The notes beneath the pieces were generated by a model. It was not told the DNA's origin, searched no databases, and was given only the letters and a program-made list of their open reading frames with translations. Of a DNA stretch of 64,000 nt, positions 55,861 to 64,000 are shown piece by piece. Location of the stretch: contig NZ_CP015090.1 in assembly GCF_001975705.1 (NCBI RefSeq), positions 62,001 through 126,000 of the forward strand, read 5' to 3'. Source of the stretch: Salipiger abyssi. GTDB lineage: Bacteria > Pseudomonadota > Alphaproteobacteria > Rhodobacterales > Rhodobacteraceae. The position numbers and the translations under genes are program-made. The stretch's first letter is position 1, and every line of letters starts with the position of its first letter.

Positions 55861-57579
55861 TCAGATCTGCGCCAGCGCCGCGTCGAGCTTGGCCCTGCCA
55901 TAGAGCGCCTCGGCCCGTTCCCGGCTCATGCGCCCGTCGCGCAGGTCGCCCGCCAGCGCCACCGGGTCGCGCTCTGCCGCATCGCCGTAGCCGCCGCCGC
56001 CCGGGGTTTCCAGCCGGACGTTCTCGCCCGCCTCCAGCGTCAGATTGGCGATCATCGGGCTCAGCTCCTCGGCATGATCGCTGCCGGCGTTCTTCACCAG
56101 ATTCGCCGGGCGCCCCGCCGTGCCGCCGCGTGCGCCGGGGGCGCCCTCGCGGTGGCCGTCGGAGCGGGCGGTGAAGATCACCCCGCCATGCGGCGCCGAG
56201 ATCTGCCGGGCGATGCCCATGCCGCCGCGATAGCGCCCGGCGCCGGAGCTGTCCTCGACCAGGGCGTATTCGTCGACGATCAGATCGTATTCGATCTCCA
56301 GCGGTTCGATGGGCAGGTTGGAGGAGTTGGTGACATGCACATGCACCCCGTCCATGCCGTTCCCCAGCGCCCGCGCGCCGGCGCCGCCGCCGATGGATTC
56401 GAGATAGACATAGCCCTCGTCCCGGCCCCGGCGCTTGCCGGCAAAGACCATCACCGGCACGATGTCCTGCCCGGCGGCCTGGCCGCGATCCTCGGGCAGA
56501 AGCTGCGAGAAGGCGCCGATGAGCGCACGCACCACCTTGTTGCAGGTGATCGAGCGGGCGCCGGTGGCGGCGGGCTGGCGCGGGTTCAGCAGGCTGCCCT
56601 CGGGGGCGGAGATCTCCACCCCGTCGAACATGCCGGAATTGGGCAGGAGATACGGGTCGAGCAGCGTCTTGACCACGTATTAGACCGAGGCGTTGAGCGC
56701 CGAGGCCACCACGTTGAGCCCGCCGCGCGCCTGCGGGCCGGTGCCCTCGAAATCGACAATGAGCCGGTCGCCCCTGACCGTGACATTGGCCTGGATCGGC
56801 ACCTCGACCGGGCCGAGCCCGTCACTCTCGATCTTGGAATGAAAGCTTGCGGTGCCGTCCTGCATCTCGGCGATGCGGTTGCGCAGGCGCTGCGCGGTAT
56901 AGGCAAAGAGATCCTCGACCAGTTCATCGACCTTGTCGGCGCCCAGCGTATCGGCGAGCTCGCGCATCAGCCGCGCGCCGCGCTCGTTCGCCGCCGCCTG
57001 CACCTTGATGTCGAGCCAGCGTTCCTCGGAGGAGCGCGAGTTGAGCGAGATCATCCGCAGCAGATCCTCATCCAGCACACCGGCGCGGAAGAGCTTCATC
57101 ACCGGCAGCCGCAGCCCCTCTTCGAAGATCGAGGTGGCGCCGCCATGGATCGAGCCCGGCACGGTGCCGCCGACATCCGAATGGTGGCCGATATTGGCGG
57201 TGAAATAGCGCAGCCGCCCGTCGGCAAAGACCGGGGTCACCACCGAGATATCCGGCGTATGCGTGCCGCCCGCCACATAGGGATCGTTGCAGATGAAGAC
57301 GTCGCCCTCGACCATGCGCTCGATCGGATAGGCCTTCAGCACCGCGCCGACCGAGCCCATGAGCGAGCCCAGATGCAGCGGGATGTGGCTGGCCTGTGCG
57401 ATCAGCCGCCCGTCGGCGGAGAACAGCGCCACCGAGCAATCCTTGCGCTCCTTGATGTTCGACGAGAACGAGGCGCGGATCATCGAGGTGCCGATCTCGT
57501 CGGCCACCGCCAGCAGACGGTTGGTAAAGACCTCCATGGCGATGGGGTCGGAGAGGGCGGGTTTGCGTGTGTCGTTCAT
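55861..57579 (-). pseudogene. hyuB: Hydantoinase B / oxoprolinase subunit, interrupted by an in-frame TAA
   Basis: The reading frame from 57579 to 55861 encodes a full-length HyuB (about 572 residues) except for one TAA codon at residue 300 (56680-56682). The 299-residue upstream part has SDPIAMEVFTNRLLAVADEIG and CNDPYVAGGTHTPDI; the downstream part continues in the same frame with VVKTLLDPYLLPNSGMFDG and ends with TPGGGGYGDAAERDP, both normal HyuB sequence. The stop precedes a TAC codon where the family has an aromatic or similar residue, so a single base change such as TAT or TAC to TAA explains it. A GTG/ATG restart could yield a separate C-terminal piece. Inactivation, readthrough or a sequencing error are all possible. 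Confidence 0.85.
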
Positions 57580-57582
57580 GGC

Positions 57583-59607
57583 TCAGACCTCGATAATCAT
57601 GGTGCCCGACGCATCCACGCGCAGCCGCTGTCCCGGCTCGACAATGGTGGTCGAGGACATTTCCTGGACGATGGCGGGGCCTTCGACATAGGGCCCGACG
57701 GGCAGGCGGGCGCGTTCGTAAAGGCTGGTCTCGTACCAGCCGCCGTCGAAATAGACCTGCCGAGAGCCGATCACCGGGTCGCCCTCCTGCGCGCTGTAAC
57801 CGGTCTCGGCGGAGGCCGCCGAGGCGCCCTTGACCGAGAGCCGCAGGTTGACGATCTCGACCGCGCGGTCCTCGATGTCATAGCCGTATTCCTGCCGGTG
57901 GGCGGCGCGGAACCCGTCGAGGAAGGTGTCGTAGCCGGCCTCGGGGCCGTCGAGCGCCACCTGCACCTCGTGGTTCTGCCCGTCATAGCGCGCATCCACC
58001 ACATAGAGCATGGCGCGGCGGTCTTCCGGCACGCCCTCGTTCTCCAGCCAGGCGTTGCCCTGCTCCAGCATCTCGCGAAAGGCGGTGCCGATCTCCGGCC
58101 AGCGGTCGGGCGAGGCGGTGGAGACGCCGGTGCGCACGAAATCGAACCCCACATCCGAGAGCAGGATGCCGCGGGCGCACATGGTGCCGGGCTGGGCGGG
58201 CACGATCACCGTCTTCATGCCGGTCTCGACCGCCACGGCGGCGGCGTGCAACGGCCCCGCGCCGCCATAGGCGAAGAGCGCGAAATCCTGAAGCCGGTGG
58301 CCCTTTTCGGTGGAGACCGCGCGGATCGCCCGGCCCATATTGGCCACGGCGATGCGCAGGATGCCAAGCGCGGCCTCTTCGACGCTCAGCCCCAGCGGTT
58401 TGGCGATCTTGTTCTCGATGGCGGCGCGGGCGGCCTCGGTATCCACCTGCATGCGCCCCGAGAGCAGCGTGTCGGAGGCGAGCCGGCCCAGCACCAGATT
58501 GGCGTCGGTGGTGGTGGGCTCGGTGCCGCCCTGGCCATAGGCGACGGGGCCGGGATAGGCGCCGGCCGAGCGCGGCCCGACCTTCAGCGCGCCGGCATCG
58601 TCCAGCGCCGCGATGGAGCCGCCGCCGGCGCCGATCACGTTGATATCGAGCATCGGGCAGCGCACCGGGTAATCCGCCACCAGCCGCGAGGTGGTGAAGG
58701 CCGGGCGACCCTCTTCGACCAGCGACACATCGGTGGAGGTGCCGCCGACATCATAGGTGACGATATTGGGATAGCCCGAGACGCCGGCCACCTTGGCCGC
58801 GCCCACCACGCCCGCCGCCGGGCCGGAAAGGCAGGTGCGCACAGGGAAGCTGCGCACCGCGTCCACCGACATCAGCCCGCCATTGGAATGGATCGTGCGC
58901 GGCGCGCTTTCGATGCCGATATCAGCCAGCCGTTGCAGGAAGCGTTCGAGATAGCGGTCCATGCGCGGCCCGACATAGGCGTTGATCACCGTGGTCGAGA
59001 AGCGTTCGAACTCGCGGAACTCCGGCAGCACCTCGGACGAGATCGAGACATAGGCGTTTGGCAGCACCTCGCAGACGATCTCGGCGGCGCGGCGTTCGTG
59101 GCGCCCGTCGCGATAGGCGTGCAGGAAGCAGATCGCCACCGCCTCGGCGCCGGCGTCGCGCAGGGTTTCGGCGGCGGCGCGCAGCTCGCCCTCGTTCAGC
59201 GGCTCCAGCACGTCGCCATCGGCGTTCAGCCGTTCGGTGACCTCCAGCGCCATGTAGCGCTCGACCAGCGGCTCGGGTTTGGTGATGGCATAATCGTAGA
59301 GATGCGGGCGGGTCTGGCGCCCGATCTCCAGCACGTCGCGCGCGCCTTTGGTGGTGATCAGCCCGGTCGGCACGCCGCGCCGCTCGATCACCATATTGGT
59401 GGCCACCGTGGTGCCGTGGCCGACGAATTCGAAGGCCTCGGGCGCGACGCCCAGCTCTTCGACATAGTGGCGCAGGCCGGTCTCGATCGCCTCGGACGGG
59501 TCGTGCGGCGTGGAGGAGGTCTTGAAGTGGATGGCCTTGCCGGTTCCGGTCTCGAGGGCCGTGAAATCGGTGAAGGTGCCGCCCACATCGAAGCCGATAC
59601 GGTACAT
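57583..59607 (-). CDS. hyuA: Hydantoinase A / oxoprolinase subunit (ATP-dependent)
   Basis: A 674-residue HyuA-type protein of the ASKHA fold: N-terminal YRIGFDVGGTFTDFTAL (phosphate loop), GHGTTVATNMVIERRG, TYDVGGTSTDVSLVEEG near residue 290, and AYGGAGPLHAAAVA. With HyuB it forms ATP-dependent hydantoinase, 5-oxoprolinase or acetone/acetophenone carboxylase-type enzymes. It lies 3 bp before hyuB and after the TRAP genes. If HyuB is truly inactive, HyuA alone is unlikely to work. Substrate unknown; a cyclic amide is the simplest guess. Confidence 0.88.
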   Translation of the reverse strand: MYRIGFDVGGTFTDFTALETGTGKAIHFKTSSTPHDPSEAIETGLRHYVEELGVAPEAFEFVGHGTTVATNMVIERRGVPTGLITTKGARDVLEIGRQTRPHLYDYAITKPEPLVERYMALEVTERLNADGDVLEPLNEGELRAAAETLRDAGAEAVAICFLHAYRDGRHERRAAEIVCEVLPNAYVSISSEVLPEFREFERFSTTVINAYVGPRMDRYLERFLQRLADIGIESAPRTIHSNGGLMSVDAVRSFPVRTCLSGPAAGVVGAAKVAGVSGYPNIVTYDVGGTSTDVSLVEEGRPAFTTSRLVADYPVRCPMLDINVIGAGGGSIAALDDAGALKVGPRSAGAYPGPVAYGQGGTEPTTTDANLVLGRLASDTLLSGRMQVDTEAARAAIENKIAKPLGLSVEEAALGILRIAVANMGRAIRAVSTEKGHRLQDFALFAYGGAGPLHAAAVAVETGMKTVIVPAQPGTMCARGILLSDVGFDFVRTGVSTASPDRWPEIGTAFREMLEQGNAWLENEGVPEDRRAMLYVVDARYDGQNHEVQVALDGPEAGYDTFLDGFRAAHRQEYGYDIEDRAVEIVNLRLSVKGASAASAETGYSAQEGDPVIGSRQVYFDGGWYETSLYERARLPVGPYVEGPAIVQEMSSTTIVEPGQRLRVDASGTMIIEV

Positions 59608-59632
59608 TGTGTCAGGTCCTTTGCAGTCAGTC

Positions 59633-60922
59633 TTATTGCGCCGTCGGCATCAGCAGATCGGGCAGGAACAGCGTGATCTGCGGCACGAAGGCCACCAGAA
59701 GCGCCACGGCGATCATCGCCAGGTAGAATGGGGCCAGCGAGCGGGTCAGCTCGCCCATGCGGATGTCGGCCACGGTCATAACGGTGTAGAGCACAAGTCC
59801 CACCGGCGGGGTGATGGTGCCGATCATCATGGTCACCACCACGGTCACCCCCAGATGCACCGTGTCGATGTCAAAGCTCGACGCGATGGCCAGCAGCGTC
59901 GGAACCAGCAGCACCAGCGCCGCCAGCACCTCCATGAACATGCCGACGATCAGCAGGATCACGATGATCAGCGCGATCGCCGCCGCCTTGGAGACGAAGA
60001 GATCCTGCATCAGCCCGACCATCTCCAGCGGCAGCCGCTGGATCGAGATGATCCAGCCGAAGACCGCAGAGACCGCGATGATGAAGAGCGTCGCCGCCGA
60101 GGTCCGCACGGTGCCGAGCAGCGCCTCGGCGATCTGCCGGCGGTCGAACCCCATGGAAATCGAGCCGATCACCAGGATATAGAGCACCACCACGACCGAG
60201 GCTTCGGTGGGGGTGAAGACGCCGGCGAGGATGCCGCCGAGCAGGATCACCGGCGCCATCAGCGCGGGCAGCGCGCGCCAGAAGGCGGTGACCACCTCGG
60301 CAAAGCTGGCGCGCGGCAGGCGCGGCGCGGTCTCGCGCCCGGTGACCACCAGCAGGTAGATGATCACCATCAGGGCAAAGCCGCTCAGCAGCCCCGGCAG
60401 CGCGCCGCCGAGAAACAGCCGCCCGACGGATTCCTCGGCGAGAAAGCCATAGACCACCAGCGTGATCGAGGGCGGGATGATCGGCCCCATGGTGGCCGAG
60501 GCGGCGGTGACGGCGGCGGAGAAGCGCCTGGAATAGCCGGCCTGCTCCATGGCGCGGATCTCGACCGAACCGAGGCCCCCGGCATCGGCGACGGCAGAGC
60601 CGGACATGCCGGCAAACAGGATCGAGGCCACCACGTTGACATGGCCCAGCCCGCCGGTGATGTGGCGCACCAGCACCCCGGCAAAGGCAAAGATGCGCTC
60701 GGTCACGCCCATGCCGTTCATCAGGTTGCCGGCGAGCAGGAACATCGGGATCGCCAGCAGCGAAAAGCTCTCGATGCCGCCCGAGGCGCGCAGGGTGAGC
60801 TGGATCTCCGGCAGCCCGGCCAGCAGGATATAGACCGCCGAGGTCACCAGCATGGTATAGGCGACCGGCAGGCCGAGGATCAGCAGCCCGAAGAAGAGCG
60901 CGAGAAAGATCGCGGTGGTCAT
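59633..60922 (-). CDS. TRAP transporter large permease subunit DctM
   Basis: A 429-residue membrane protein with about twelve hydrophobic segments. DctM signatures are present: GSAVADAGGLGSVEIRAM, TMGPIIPPSITLVVYG and TITPPVGLVLYTVM. It is the channel-forming subunit of a tripartite, ion-driven importer with DctQ and DctP. The start overlaps the DctQ stop (ATGA). It lies between the transporter subunits and HyuA, so its cargo is probably the hydantoinase substrate. Confidence 0.93.
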   Translation of the reverse strand: MTTAIFLALFFGLLILGLPVAYTMLVTSAVYILLAGLPEIQLTLRASGGIESFSLLAIPMFLLAGNLMNGMGVTERIFAFAGVLVRHITGGLGHVNVVASILFAGMSGSAVADAGGLGSVEIRAMEQAGYSRRFSAAVTAASATMGPIIPPSITLVVYGFLAEESVGRLFLGGALPGLLSGFALMVIIYLLVVTGRETAPRLPRASFAEVVTAFWRALPALMAPVILLGGILAGVFTPTEASVVVVLYILVIGSISMGFDRRQIAEALLGTVRTSAATLFIIAVSAVFGWIISIQRLPLEMVGLMQDLFVSKAAAIALIIVILLIVGMFMEVLAALVLLVPTLLAIASSFDIDTVHLGVTVVVTMMIGTITPPVGLVLYTVMTVADIRMGELTRSLAPFYLAMIAVALLVAFVPQITLFLPDLLMPTAQ

Positions 60923-61416
60923 GTGTCGGCCTCCGCCGGTGCGCCGCGCAGCTCGGTCCAGACCGCCTCCAGCGCGAAGAGAATGGTCATGCCCGCGCCG
61001 ATGCCGAAGGGCAGCAGGATCAGCACGAATTTCGAGGTCAGCGGCCCCTTGGGCACGGTGCCGAATTCCAGCCGCGACATCAGCGGGTAGAGCTGGCGCA
61101 CCTGGGTGATGACATAGGCCAGCACCGCCACCACCAGCAGGTGCAGCACGATGCGCAGCCAGCGCCGCAGCGCCGGGCGGGTGAGAGTGTCGAGCAGGTC
61201 GAGCCCGATATGGCCGCCCTCGCGATAGACCAGGGCGGCGCCCAGAAAGGTCATCCAGATCAGCGAGATTTCCGCGATGTCGTCGGTCATGTGAACCGGC
61301 GCGTTGAACACGTAGCGCGAGACGATCTGGACGCTGAGCGCGCCGATGATCGCCACTGCCAGCGCCGCGCAGAACCAGAGCGTCAGGCGGTGCAGGCCGG
61401 AAAGCAGGGTTGTCAT
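60919..61416 (-). CDS. TRAP transporter small permease subunit DctQ
   Basis: A 165-residue protein with four predicted membrane segments and the DctQ signature WMTFLGAALVYREGGHIGLDL (residues about 51-71). It pairs with DctM. It lies 70 bp after dctP and overlaps dctM by 4 bp. Typical length and layout. Confidence 0.92.
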   Translation of the reverse strand: MTTLLSGLHRLTLWFCAALAVAIIGALSVQIVSRYVFNAPVHMTDDIAEISLIWMTFLGAALVYREGGHIGLDLLDTLTRPALRRWLRIVLHLLVVAVLAYVITQVRQLYPLMSRLEFGTVPKGPLTSKFVLILLPFGIGAGMTILFALEAVWTELRGAPAEADT

Positions 61417-61486
61417 GGCAAGGGTCCGGGTTGGGGATGCGCGGGCCGGAAACCGGCCCGCGGCGCCTGTCCGCGCGGTGGCGGGA

Positions 61487-62479
61487 TTACTTCATCGCCT
61501 GGATCTGATCCCACCAGCCTTCGGGCAGCAGCCCCTCTTCTTCGAAGGCCGGGACCGAGTCCGCGACTTTGGCGGCAAAGGCCGCGCGGGTCTCGGCGGA
61601 CATCTCGCAGAAGGTTACGCCCTCGGCCTCCATCGTGGCGCGGTTGGGCGCGGTCTGCTCCTCGACCAGCGAGACGAAGTAATCGCCCGCATCCTCTGCG
61701 GCCTGGGTGACGATGGCCTTGTCCTCGTCGGAGAGCTGCTGGAAGGCGCTTTCGGCGACATAGACGGAGTTCTGCGGATACATCATCTGCGCGTCGGTCA
61801 CATAGGGCAGAACCTCGTAGAATTTCGAGGAAAAGACCTGCTCACCGGCGCTTTCGGCCATATCGGCGACACCCTGGCTCAGCGCCATGTAGGTCTCGCC
61901 ATAGGCGATGGTGACCGGCACGGTGCCGATGGCTTCCCAGCCGGCGACGAACATCGGCAGGTTGGGCGAGCGGGCGCGCTTGCCGGCGATGTCCTCGGGG
62001 CTTTCGACGCAGGACTCTTTGGTCAGGAAGACGCGGGGCAGGCGGAACCAGTTGGTGGCGAGGATACGGACGTTGAACTCGTCGCGCAGCCGTTGCTGGA
62101 GCCCGGCGGCGAGATCGCTTTCCATGAAGGCGAGGAAATGGTCCTGATCCTCGAAGACGAAGGGAATGTCGACCACGCCGAACTCGGTGACCAGGTTCGA
62201 GGCGTTGGAGCCCGAGGAGATATAGCCCTCCTGCGCGCCCACCGCCATGGCCTCGATCTGCGCCGGGCCGGAGCCGAGCTGCGAGCCCTCGTAGAAATCG
62301 ACCTGCACGCGGCCCTCGGTGCGCTCGGTCACCAGCTCGGCAAAGCGCTTGGAGGCCTGGGTGACCGGCGCGCCGGGCGGGTTGATGCCGCCGAAAGTCC
62401 ATTTGACATCGGCGCTGGCGGGCGCGGCGAGGAGGCCGGCGGCGAGCAGGGCGGCGAGGGAGAGACGGGTATATGTCAT
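61487..62479 (-). CDS. TRAP transporter substrate-binding protein DctP
   Basis: A 330-residue periplasmic binding protein with signal peptide cleaved near APASA-DVKW (residue 23). DctP-family features: FGGINPPGAPVTQASKRFAEL, then RVQVDFYEGSQLG, and MALSQGVADMAESAGEQVFS. The usual substrate-binding arginine of DctP proteins is probably in NWFRLPRVFLT. It supplies DctQM; cargo probably an organic acid or cyclic amide used by HyuAB. The DadA-like gene ends 21 bp upstream in the same direction. Confidence 0.92.
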   Translation of the reverse strand: MTYTRLSLAALLAAGLLAAPASADVKWTFGGINPPGAPVTQASKRFAELVTERTEGRVQVDFYEGSQLGSGPAQIEAMAVGAQEGYISSGSNASNLVTEFGVVDIPFVFEDQDHFLAFMESDLAAGLQQRLRDEFNVRILATNWFRLPRVFLTKESCVESPEDIAGKRARSPNLPMFVAGWEAIGTVPVTIAYGETYMALSQGVADMAESAGEQVFSSKFYEVLPYVTDAQMMYPQNSVYVAESAFQQLSDEDKAIVTQAAEDAGDYFVSLVEEQTAPNRATMEAEGVTFCEMSAETRAAFAAKVADSVPAFEEEGLLPEGWWDQIQAMK

Positions 62480-62499
62480 GGTGGGATCCTGTTGGTTTT

Positions 62500-63612
62500 T
62501 CAGTTTGGTTGTTGAAAGCGTTGCGCCGTAAAGTTGGCGAATTCAGGGGGCCTCTGCCCGTTCATGATCCACTGCGCGAGCGGCCCACGGTGAGCCGGCG
62601 CGAGGGTCACGCCGGAATGGGTCGTGGCGACGAAGATCCCCGGATGGGTCGGCGATTCGTCATAGACCGGGTGGCCGTCCGGGGTGAGCACGCGGAGGGC
62701 GGCCCAGCTTCGCACGATCCGCAGATTGCCGATCGCCGGGAACAGCCGTACCGCGCGGCTGGCGAGCTGGCGCATGCCGGCGCCGGTCGAGCGATCTTCG
62801 GCGGTCTCTTCCTTGGTGTCGCCGATCAGGATCGTGCCCTCGGCGGTCTGTCGCAGGCCGGAGGTCACCGCCGGCAGCACCGGGGCGCTGCGCTCGGTCA
62901 CCAGGATCTGGCCCTTCTGCGGCAGCACGATCTCGGGAAAGCCGAAGGGCCGGGCGAGATCGTTGGTCGCCAGCCCCGCCGCGATCAGCACCTTTCCGGC
63001 GCGGGCGCAGAGCCCGTCGGCGTCGATGCGGTAGCCGGCGTCTTCCGGGGTGATGGCGGTCACGGCGATATTCGACATCAGCGTCGCGCCCGCCTGCTGC
63101 GCCGCGAGGCTGAGCCCGCGATAGAGCGCCAGCGAATGGCAGGCGCCGTCGAGCGAAGACACCGAGGCGCCGCTGACCTCGGGGCCGATGCCCGGCATGA
63201 TCCCGGCCAGCTCGTCGCGGTCGATCATGCGCACGTCGTCGCCCGGCAGCTCATGCGCCGCGACACGCCCGATCATCGCGGCGCGCTTGTCGAATTCCGC
63301 CTCGCCGAGACAGAGATGCAGCCCCAGCCCGGTCTCGTAATGGGTATCGACACCGGCAAGCTCGCGCAGCTCGTCCTGAAGCTCCGGCCAGGCGCGCACG
63401 GCGCTGCGCGTCCATGTGGCATAATCGCGGCTGTTGGCGCCTTTGCTCTGCGCCCAGACCAGCCCAAAATTGCCACGGCTGGCGCGGAAGCTGGTGTCGG
63501 AGGCGTCGAGGATGAGCACCCGCGCGCCATCGCGCGCCATGCCGAGCGCGGTGGCCGTGCCGACGAGCCCGCCGCCGACAACCACGATATCCCAAATGCC
63601 CAGATCCTTCAC
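62500..63612 (-). CDS. DadA/HcnC-like FAD-dependent amino-acid dehydrogenase
   Basis: A 370-residue DAO-fold flavoprotein: FAD motif VVVGGGLVG (10-18), then SRGNFGLVW (45-53), a hallmark of the HcnC/D-hydroxyproline dehydrogenase beta-subunit branch, and the C-terminal ATTHSGVTLAPA. It would oxidise an amino or imino acid. It leads the TRAP/Hyu operon. The GTG at 63612 gives a normal N-terminus; a TTG at 63675 would add 21 residues that overlap nothing recognisable. It may complete the [2Fe-2S]/FAD subunits encoded at 53465-55194 as a heterotrimer. Confidence 0.83.
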   Translation of the reverse strand: MKDLGIWDIVVVGGGLVGTATALGMARDGARVLILDASDTSFRASRGNFGLVWAQSKGANSRDYATWTRSAVRAWPELQDELRELAGVDTHYETGLGLHLCLGEAEFDKRAAMIGRVAAHELPGDDVRMIDRDELAGIMPGIGPEVSGASVSSLDGACHSLALYRGLSLAAQQAGATLMSNIAVTAITPEDAGYRIDADGLCARAGKVLIAAGLATNDLARPFGFPEIVLPQKGQILVTERSAPVLPAVTSGLRQTAEGTILIGDTKEETAEDRSTGAGMRQLASRAVRLFPAIGNLRIVRSWAALRVLTPDGHPVYDESPTHPGIFVATTHSGVTLAPAHRGPLAQWIMNGQRPPEFANFTAQRFQQPN

Positions 63613-64000
63613 CTTGCTCTCACCGTCGCTGGAAAATGTCGCGAGGATTAAGCGACCGGGGTTGCCATAACGCAAATATCAATGCCTTCAGTTGATATTC
63701 TGAAATGTTATAGTGGCGTCACCGGAGCGCCGCGATAGACGGGGGCCCGTGACATCTCTTGCCCCGGCGCCGTCACGGGTGGGTGCGCCTATCGCGTCTC
63801 CTTATATATGAAGATAGCATTATATTATAGGTGATGCGCTTATCCCGCTTCGGGGTGATTCAAGGTGCTGCTCGCGGCGGTGGCTGGCCATGCGCCGGCG
63901 TTCTCGGTTCAAATAAGCCGCAAACCCGGGTTGTAAGCGCACAATCCCTGAGCGCTTGGTGGATAACGTGGCTTCTAGCTATGACATGAAATTATTTCTC
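63613..64000. other. Promoter region of the DadA/TRAP/Hyu operon and window end
   Basis: About 390 bp with no gene I can support. It contains the inverted repeat at 63675-63699, an A+T-rich CTTATATATGAAGATAGCATTATATTATAGG stretch in part (63800-63831) and nothing else recognisable before the window ends. The minus-strand operon promoter must lie here. Confidence 0.5.
63675..63699. promoter_or_regulatory. Inverted repeat AATATCAA-N9-TTGATATT
   Basis: Perfect 8-bp arms with a 9-bp spacer, about 63 bp upstream of the DadA-like start. The A+T-rich dyad in an otherwise GC-rich sequence is a good operator candidate for the operon; the binder may be the LysR at 52515 or a regulator outside the window. 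Confidence 0.55.

Noticed and set aside
1..64000. Insertion sequences, integrases, tRNA or rRNA genes
   Set aside because: No transposase or integrase motif and no tRNA/rRNA-like sequence was seen in any region read; short RNAs cannot be fully excluded by eye.

Overview
The window is high-GC DNA with tightly packed, often 4-bp-overlapping genes and few gaps. Protein resemblances (RepABC, DUF1403 plus ScpB, TAXI and DctPQM TRAP transporters, FCD-GntR and IclR regulators) point to a marine Rhodobacteraceae/Roseobacteraceae, possibly Salipiger-like; the genus is a guess. A complete repA-repB-repC cassette at 10.6-14.2 kb shows that this is a plasmid or chromid, not the main chromosome. I see no tRNA, rRNA, insertion sequence, integrase or CRISPR array.

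1-10.2 kb (minus strand): a pentitol catabolism locus. It has an RbsABC-type sugar importer, ribitol 2-dehydrogenase, a D-ribulokinase-type FGGY kinase, an L-xylulose-reductase-like SDR (cut by the window start), a xylitol/polyol dehydrogenase, xylulokinase and an AraC regulator. Ribitol would go to D-ribulose and D-ribulose-5-P, xylitol to D-xylulose and D-xylulose-5-P.

10.2-15.9 kb: the replication/partition module with its repB-repC antisense-RNA region and 14-16 bp palindromes behind repC, followed by DUF1403 and a plasmid-borne ScpB.

15.9-27.8 kb: a CoA-dependent aromatic acid locus. An IclR regulator and a gentisyl/4-hydroxybenzoyl-CoA-type thioesterase diverge from a salicylyl-CoA-5-hydroxylase-like FAD monooxygenase, a benzoate-CoA ligase-type enzyme, a TAXI-TRAP transporter and a universal stress protein. 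A second operon has a beta-hydroxyacid dehydrogenase, FAH hydrolase, extradiol-type VOC dioxygenase, cupin and SnoaL protein.

27.9-35 kb: a GntR regulator, a VOC protein, two SDRs and a two-subunit molybdopterin enzyme that closely resembles anaerobic pyrogallol-phloroglucinol transhydroxylase. It has an added N-terminal SCP2-like domain, and its iron-sulfur subunit lacks exactly the four cysteines of one [4Fe-4S] cluster. This is the most unusual system in the window.

35-42.2 kb: two TetR regulators (one with a NemR-like operator pair), a YcaC-type hydrolase, a two-component flavin monooxygenase with its reductase and TetR repressor, a FadL-type outer-membrane channel and a dienelactone hydrolase. 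42.4-48.1 kb: a molybdenum hydroxylase operon (CoxG, M, L and S-like) with SnoaL and FAH proteins, preceded by a 21-codon leader ORF. 48.5-52.5 kb: a dienelactone hydrolase, VOC protein, ABM monooxygenase, a ferredoxin-type reductase and LysR.

52.5-63.7 kb: LysR, then [2Fe-2S] and FAD subunits of an HcnAB/LhpEF-type dehydrogenase and RidA, facing a long minus-strand operon of a DadA/HcnC-like oxidase, DctPQM TRAP transporter, HyuA and HyuB. HyuB is interrupted by an in-frame TAA. Together these suggest uptake, hydrolysis and oxidation of a cyclic amide or amino-acid derivative.
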